A stretch of DNA of 64,000 nucleotides from Bipolaris cookei. Its lineage: Eukaryota > Ascomycota > Dothideomycetes > Pleosporales > Pleosporaceae. The translations under genes and the position numbers were made by a program. The stretch is from positions 248,001 to 312,000 of the forward strand of contig NRSV01000022.1 of the NCBI GenBank assembly GCA_002286855.1, given 5' to 3'. Positions 57,890 through 64,000 of this stretch are shown one piece after another. The notes under the pieces are model-generated. The model saw nothing but the letters and a program-made list of their open reading frames with translations. It was not told where the DNA came from and did no database searches. Positions within the stretch are counted from its first letter, which is position 1. Each line of letters starts with the position of its first letter.

Positions 57890-58812
57890 GTATACATAGA
57901 TGGAGTATTGTTTTGGCGAGCAGATGCAGGCCCCCTGACCGGATCCTGATGGTTTGGACGAGACGACGAGCATGCGTGCGCCCGCGTTGGACCGCTGCCG
58001 ATCATTCAGGCGGGACGAAACCAGGGTTCCTTCTCGGCGCTTCGGCTGCATCTCATCAGCGCCCGCTCCGGGGATTTGTGTGTGTGTCGAACGGCGATGC
58101 CGGTTTGGGCGTGGCGGCTGTGGGGTTTTGGCCAGGGGAGGCGGCGTGAGGCAGCATTTGTCGTCGTGATCGGGTGTGGCCCATGTCGAGGGGCCGTCCG
58201 AGTCGAGCGTGTGCCAGATGACAGCCGGCTTTGCTACGAACGCGCGTGTCGCCAGTCATGCTATGCGGCGAGGGCGATGCAGGCTAGCACCGGCGTCGAC
58301 GTCGTGGTTGATGACTCCATGGCCGTGTTTCGATGAACAAGGCCGGGTAGGGCCAGGGCAGCGGGTGCACTGGTTTCAAGGCATGCATGTGTGGAGCATG
58401 GCGCTGGCCAAACGTTAAAGTGATTTTTTTTCCTCGCGCTCTTGCTTGTCTTTCTCGGCGTGCCTAAGCCCGGGCTGCACCAATCTCCGCGAGCGTCTCC
58501 GCCGTTGGCTGTGTGACGCAGGCGGGCAGTGGGTGCATGGGTGCATGGGGCGAGGGATTGTCTGATGCTGCATCCGTTGCACGTCGTGCCGCTTGCAGGG
58601 GCGGGCTGGCTGCATGTCGATTTCTGGAAGACGGTCGGCTAGCCGCTGGGCCAATGGTGTCGTCGGGACATCGCCCACCCCAGATGGCGCTTGGATACCC
58701 AAGGGCCAGCAGAGTGGTTTGCCGGGTGCGAGGGGGTGGGATGTGGATGGGTGGGTGCGTGTGCGTATACAGTACTATGTACTATGTATGTTGTATGTAC
58801 GTACATACTTAG

Positions 58813-58838
58813 TACTACTGCTACTACTACTACTACTA
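58813..58838. repeat. ACT/TAC trinucleotide repeat
   Basis: Imperfect ACT repeat of about eight copies, interrupted once by GCT. Confidence 0.8.
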
Positions 58839-59411
58839 ATACATGCCTCCATGGACACATCGCAACTTACAGGCCGATGCTATCGGCTGGCATTGGGTAC
58901 CATTTCCAGGCCCCGTGCCCGCCTGCTATTGGCTGCAAGCCAGCTCCCGAGAAAACATGTCGTAGCGCACCCAGCACTCTGCACCTGCGCCAACCAAACT
59001 GAGCCCCCATCCCCATTCTCCATCGACCCATCCGCATCCACACATGCAACCCCATCCATCCCCTGATCTCACCCGACCACTGCTGCTTGATGCTGCTGCT
59101 ACTGCTGCTGCGTGCTACATGCTGCGTCCTGCGTCCTGCTACCGCCACACAGGCTCACCGTGGCCGCCGGCCTGCGCTTGGAGACCCCCGCCCACGCACC
59201 CCCCCTCCCCCTCCCACAACACCAGTACCGCCGGGCTTTGCCCCGTAAATTGACTATCTTGTACGCCTCCAACTCCGACTGCTGCTGGCCTGCCCTCAGC
59301 GCGGCTAAAACATGACGCTGCCGAGCGAGGGCGTCGCCATGCACCCACCCACCGTCCGTCACCGTCAAAAAAAAAGTCGACCAGGGCTAGTAGACCGCCT
59401 GGAGAGCCACC

Positions 59412-59448
59412 GCGCCCACCCACATCCACACCCACACCCACACCCACG
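59412..59448. repeat. CACACC-type repeat
   Basis: Degenerate hexamer repeat of C/A composition, about five to six copies. Confidence 0.7.
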
Positions 59449-60158
59449 CCCCCCCTCGCATGCACACACGACACTTGAACCCCGCCGCAGAGCCCAGCTG
59501 AGTCGCACTGCAAAGAGTCGCACTGCGGCCTAGTCGCACTACCGCACTCTGCCATGATGGCCGCCCGCGTCGTCGTTTCCCTTACCCTGCTGTCTCGACA
59601 AGCCGGCCGTCGTCTACTTACTAGCTGCACGGATGCCCCGTCGCGCGCTGCACCATGATACATGGTCCGCCGTGCTCGTCTACCTTCCCTGTCCTGTGAT
59701 TTGGTCACCCCAAGCCTTCCTTTTCGCTTTCTGCACCCATGTCTTGCCGTGATCGTGCCAGCCGTGCCACTGGCCCTAGTCGTCACAGCGCTCCCTCACC
59801 GAGCCATCCCTTGGTGCTTGGTGGCTCCGTATAGTCAATACGCACCCGTTCCCTGTCTGCATCTATCCCACTATTACTTGTTCTTGACTTTGGCTAGTCT
59901 AGCCCTGGCACTCCTTGCACCATGACTTTTGCCGCGACCTCACGCTGTTCCAATTTCCCCATCCACCCTTCCGCATCTGTCTATATCTCTTGGCACTCCA
60001 TATACCTATGCAGATGTCCCCTCCCCCTTCGCTTCACACCAGAAGAATCGTGATCAGCTCTCACACACATATACAATCTCTCTGGACACATCAACACTCC
60101 CATTCACCATTCCCCCCCGTACATGCCGACTTCCTTTCCATCCTACCATCTCGACACC

Positions 60159-61133
60159 ATGTCCGGCCAAATGCAGCCAGCACAGCTACACCGACGCACC
60201 TCTCGCGGCTCGGCCAGCCAATCAGGATGCCGTTCATCACGCATTGAAAAGACAAAGAGCCACCACAGCAGCCCAAAGGCCATGGAGAGGCGCAAGACTA
60301 CTTCCGAGACCAAGCTATATGCTACTCTCGACGACCACTACCGAATGATGTTTGGCGTAGAGCCAGAAGAGGAGGAGCGTCCCCAATCAACCCGACCCGT
60401 CAGCTGGCATCCCGCGTCGTCGCAGTTACAGACTTCACAACAAACAAACTACTTTGACTCGATGCCAAGTCAACACTGGCAGCAAAACTACTCGCCATCA
60501 CGAGATTCGTGCCATGGTTCCGACTACTACTCGCTCTCTGCCCGCAACTCGATGCTCGAGCCCCGGACTAGTGCTCCATCAGAGTATGGCTGGCAAAGCA
60601 TGCCTCAACACACTTTCGGCTATGTCGACTCTTGTGTCAATACACCCACCTCGGAGCCTCTGCCATGGTACCTGCAGCAATGGGCACAGAAGAACCAAGC
60701 ACAAAACACCGCCTCTGCCCAGCAGCAAGACCAGGACATGGGCGAGGAAGAGGAAGGCGAGAAGCTTGTTGCCCTTGGCCTGTACGATGCCCCGGAGCCA
60801 TCACTAAGCTGGGGTGTGCTCACGGAGGGGACCGGAAAAGGCCTTAAACTCGAGGAGACTTGGCAGCCACCCGAGGAAGACGAGGATGACCAAGATGATG
60901 ATGACGCAAGCTCAGAAGGCAGTGTTGAGGAGCCGTCGCCCCCTCTGCCGCCTGTACATGAACAGGCGCAGAACATGGCAGTCCATGTCAAGTCTCAAAC
61001 ACCCAGCAGCATGGAAGGCCAGAGCTTCTTCTTCGACGACGACGAGACTGTGTCCAAGGAGTGGTGGTTTCAACAAGTCAAACAACCCTCTATGCCAGTG
61101 CGGGACGCTGGACTAGGATATGGGTGGTTGTGA
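60159..61133 (+). CDS. Conserved unknown acidic protein, 324 aa
   Basis: Not recognised. Single exon. The N-terminus is basic and Ser-rich (HRRTSRGSASQSG), followed by a block that looks conserved (TKLYATLDDHYRMMFGVEPEEE, about 50-70). A long Gln/Ser/Tyr-rich disordered middle contains many Ser-Pro and Gln-rich segments. A second conserved-looking block follows (EKLVALGLYDAPEPSLSWG, about 200-220), then a strongly acidic run (EEDEDDQDDDDASSEGS, about 240-256) and a C-terminal WWFQQV motif (about 303-308). This composition resembles fungal regulatory proteins without a DNA-binding domain; no function is claimed. An in-frame ATG at 60123 would add 12 residues. The exceptionally long upstream region without genes hints at complex control. 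Confidence 0.75.
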   Translation: MSGQMQPAQLHRRTSRGSASQSGCRSSRIEKTKSHHSSPKAMERRKTTSETKLYATLDDHYRMMFGVEPEEEERPQSTRPVSWHPASSQLQTSQQTNYFDSMPSQHWQQNYSPSRDSCHGSDYYSLSARNSMLEPRTSAPSEYGWQSMPQHTFGYVDSCVNTPTSEPLPWYLQQWAQKNQAQNTASAQQQDQDMGEEEEGEKLVALGLYDAPEPSLSWGVLTEGTGKGLKLEETWQPPEEDEDDQDDDDASSEGSVEEPSPPLPPVHEQAQNMAVHVKSQTPSSMEGQSFFFDDDETVSKEWWFQQVKQPSMPVRDAGLGYGWL

Positions 61134-62556
61134 GCATGGTCACAGCTTTACATTATTGTATATTTTTAGTCTTACACCTTTTTTGTCTTTTGCACAGCAC
61201 GGCGTTTTTTGTTTTTTGTTTTTTTTGCACTGGCCTCGATTGGGAGCCTAAAAAGAGCACTATTAGACAGCAGCGAGAGCGAGAGAAAGAGATACCCAGC
61301 CTTCACAGGCAAGAGAGCCAGTCTTTGCATCATCGCTCACACCGAGGTCAGATGGAGAGGAAATGCATGTATAGTAGTACATAGTAGCAGTAGTATAGTA
61401 GCAGTAGTATAGTAGAAGGCATGACTGCAGCCAATCAAACACAATGACACAACAAAGACCGAGTCCATCTTCCAATGACATGACGTGGGTGACTACTACA
61501 TGGCAGCAGGCAGCAGGCAGCCAACCACAGGGGAAGGCGCCCTCAACACTATCCTGGCACCACCACCACCACCATTATTTGCTTGAATATCGAACGTCAC
61601 TCGCTTGCTTGCGACTTACTCAGTCATGTCATCCATTGTCTCCGTCGAAGCATCGGCCTGGTCGTGCCATGGCGCAAGCTTCTTCCACGCTTCTAGCTAC
61701 GCTTGCTCAAACCTTGGGAAACCCTACATGCTGGAACAGGACGACTAGCTTGCGGCATGCGCCGAGGCCAGGGTTGGGCGTCTCTGTCCCAAAACCCACG
61801 TCGAGCCCGGCGACCCAGCAAATGGCGCGTCGGCGACATGGGCCCGCCTCCTCCGAGCCCATTTCCCTTCAGATCCCAGCCAGGCTTGCGCAAATTGATC
61901 CAACAAAGCGATTGTGTCACACTGGCCGGCAAAGGCCCGATGACCGCCATCATCATCCCGTCCCTCAGCCTCATCCGCCAAAGCACGGACTGAACTGCCA
62001 CATCACTAATCACCGCCTAGCCGACAACTAACCGACGGCCAGCTATCCCTCTCTGACTTTTGTCCATCCTCATGCCGCCTCTTGGCCCGTTCACCAATGT
62101 GCCGCCAAACGAGACCCATCTTCATCTTTTCCCCATTCATCGCCCAACCTCGGCGAGACCCGCCATAGTTGCCTTGTCCCAACTTCTCACCACGCCGCCC
62201 ATGTCTGCCACGCTCGGACGCTACCCACGTAGTGCCCAATAGTCTTTCACACGACAAAGGTTCCAGAGTATGGGGTGCCAGATTGGCTTTTGCCCCGGCT
62301 TTAACCGCCATTCTGTTACCTCATTGGCGCGATGCTCCTCTCGCGCTAATCGTCTCCAGTCCAATCCAAGACGGTTTCTTTTTATTTCTTTTTATTTCCC
62401 AATCGTTTCGTATCCGACGCGTTCTCACGTGCCCTCTTGCTTTGAGACGCAAATCAGCCACTCCACCAGCAGGGGTCCCACTGCCCTAGAGACCCAACCT
62501 CTTTCTTGTTGCATGCCCTGAGGCTCGGGCGTCTAGAACAAAATAACTCCGTGTCC
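61134..62556. other. 1.4 kb intergenic region upstream of LAS1
   Basis: Between the acidic protein and LAS1, same strand. The start is T-rich (3' UTR), with AGTAGTAGC-type short repeats at 61375-61420. The rest is GC-balanced with overlapping short frames and no convincing gene. It should contain the LAS1 promoter. Confidence 0.55.
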
Positions 62557-64000
62557 ATGGACTCGAATAATAATACTCGGTTTGTTGTGACGGCGTGGCG
62601 CAATGCCCATGAATTGCTTCAGCTACGCCACGACTTGTACTGCTCTGAGACGCTTAGAAGAGAAAAGGCAGTTAACAAGGTGAGCTGACTTCTGTCTGGT
62701 CGTCTAAGAAGCATAGTTCCAGACCGACGCAAGGCAAGAAGCAGTAAGCTGATGGGCGGCTAGGTTTTTGCGTGGCGCCTGCGTAAGCCAGATGCTCTGC
62801 CTTTGCTGCTAGAGTCGACGGCAGATATTGTTGATGTCATCCTCCAAGATGGGAGGGCTGGGCTGCAGCACAATGCCCTACGGCTGTTGTATGCGACAGC
62901 ACTATCAAGGTAGGTTTCCCAATCGGCGGTCAATGTTGTCAGATGTGATTGATCCTTGTCCGGTGTCGAGGTACCTATTACAGAAAATGCTTGGAGCCAA
63001 TACCCTTGTCTGTATCATTCACATGCTTCGTCTTGCTTCACCCACATCCAAGCATTGGGGAACCGAGACAAACACAAAACATAGACAGGCCCTCGTCTAA
63101 CAAGTGCGTAGATTCATAACCGGCCTAGCAGATACCCAGATCGACTTGACGCGTGACCGTCCCTCATGGTTCCCCGCTAGAAAGTCCCTCCAACTACCCC
63201 TCTCCCTGCTGGAAACGCGGCACCGGATCGTCCATCGGCATTTGCCATCGCTTACAGAGCTCAAGCGTGCTGCCGCAGACTCGCTCGAGTGGCTGTGGGA
63301 GTGGTACTGGCGGCAATTGGATTATGCCTTTGAGACTGACGGCAACGGTGATAACGGCGAGGCTGAGGATGAGTTGGGGTTAGAAACCAGAGCGGCGGTC
63401 AAGGAGAAACTGCAAGCCGTATTGAAACTGTACGTCAAGGAGAGAAAGAATGAGATTAAGCAACGACGACAAGACAACAAGGCGGCTCAAACAGCCTTGT
63501 CAACGTACACCTTGCATTTCTCCGCCAACATGCCAACACAACGTATTCTGCTTGACCTCCTCGTAGACGAAAAAATGATTCTGCCCACAGACAAGAAACT
63601 AGGATCCTCCATGTCCGGCGCCTTTCTCATCTGGACCCCCTTACTCGCGGCGTTCTGCACTTCATCTACACTCTCTATCAACGCACTCGTCACTCGCCTC
63701 CTCGACCAGCTCTCTGCGTTCAAGGTAAGCAGCCACCATGCTTCTACTCCGGACTCCGACGACCCCATCAAAGAAGCAATGCACGCCTGGCTCCTGCATA
63801 TTCTTACCTCGTCCGACTGGGCCCCCGCACGACGAGTCGCTGTATCAGCGGAGAAGATGCAAGAAGATGTACTTATTCAGATCTTCTCCGCCCCATGTTT
63901 CTGGGGCTTCAAACTCGCCGAGGTGCTGTTAGACAAAGGAGATCTGGCCAGTGTTGAGTCCTGGCGTGCTATTTTACTCGCTGCGAGAGGTGATGGTGAA
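62557..64000 (+). CDS. LAS1: Las1, ITS2 pre-rRNA endoribonuclease (3' end outside window)
   Basis: HEPN-domain nuclease that, with polynucleotide kinase Grc3, cuts ITS2 in pre-60S particles. Partial gene: exons 62557-62679, 62764-62909 and 63112 onward (introns 84 and 202 bp); open to the window end with 386 codons seen. The N-terminal HEPN domain is clear: FVVTAWRNAHELLQLRHDLY, then VFAWRLRKPDALPLLLEST, then LRLLYATALSR joining to FITGLADTQ. The HEPN catalytic motif R-x4-H appears as RHRIVH in LLETRHRIVHRHLPSL (63210-63245). Further on, EWLWEWYWRQLDYAF and a Lys/Glu-rich helix precede a helical C-terminal region. A possible GTAAGC donor at 63725 is not needed, since the frame stays open through it. 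Start at 62557 matches family length; ATG 62506 adds 17 residues. Confidence 0.88.

Larger units (their letters stand above)
52358..60158. other. 7.8 kb gene-free region with microsatellites
   Basis: No convincing gene in almost 8 kb. Open frames longer than 100 codons overlap each other on both strands and are low-complexity or GC-driven. It contains several simple repeats listed separately. The last 300 bp before 60159 are C/T-rich, typical of a fungal 5' leader. The region most likely combines the GNAT 3' flank with a long upstream region for the gene at 60159. Confidence 0.55.

Noticed and set aside
63725..63775. Possible intron in LAS1 at GTAAGC
   Set aside because: The candidate 49-bp intron would shift the frame, while the sequence stays open and protein-like without it.
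1..64000. CRISPR array, bacterial operon or prophage
   Set aside because: No direct-repeat/spacer pattern; spliced eukaryotic genes throughout.

Overview
The window is nuclear DNA from a filamentous ascomycete. The genes carry short introns (mostly 46-60 bp) with GT..AG ends and CTAAC or CTGAC-type branch points, there is no operon structure, and the proteins are fungal types (Mgm1, Pol12, Tfc3, Las1, Kex2-type secreted precursors). Protein style and layout suggest a Dothideomycete, probably Pleosporales; that placement is inference. Exon joins were worked out by hand from splice signals, reading frame and family conservation.

Layout. 0-7.5 kb: a divergent pair, cohesin subunit Scc3 (-) and cullin Cul4 (+). 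7.5-13 kb: mostly non-coding, but holding a four-exon secreted polyprotein (9975-11539) with an acidic Gly/Glu-rich pro-region, repeated Kex2 (KR) cassettes and a C-terminal six-cysteine defensin-like domain; this is the most interesting locus. A decayed tRNA-like element lies at 12.1 kb. 13-21 kb (- strand): a conserved unknown protein, ribosomal protein L32 (six exons), and the neddylation ligase Dcn1, whose unusually long first intron holds an independent 377-codon ORF on the same strand. 21.7-25.4 kb: DNA polymerase alpha subunit B (Pol12, -) diverging from a Pdr16-like Sec14 lipid-transfer protein (+). 28-37 kb: a basic coiled-coil protein (-), an Aim6-like phosphodiesterase-family membrane protein (+), the mitochondrial dynamin Mgm1 (-) and urease accessory protein UreD (-). 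38-45.6 kb: the very large TFIIIC subunit Tfc3 (+). 46.2-46.8 kb: a small secreted helical protein (-).

46.8-51.6 kb is gene-poor and holds remains of a small secreted cysteine-containing protein gene with in-frame stops. A GNAT acetyltransferase follows at 51.7 kb. 52.4-60.1 kb is almost 8 kb without a convincing gene, rich in microsatellites, upstream of a conserved unknown acidic protein (60159). The window ends inside LAS1, the ITS2 pre-rRNA endonuclease.

Functional links: Cul4 and Dcn1 belong to the same pathway (cullin-RING ligase and its neddylation). Scc3, Pol12, Tfc3, L32 and Las1 are core nuclear or ribosome-biogenesis genes, so most of the window is conserved housekeeping sequence. 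The lineage-specific material is concentrated at 8-13 kb, 46.8-51.6 kb and 52.4-60.1 kb.
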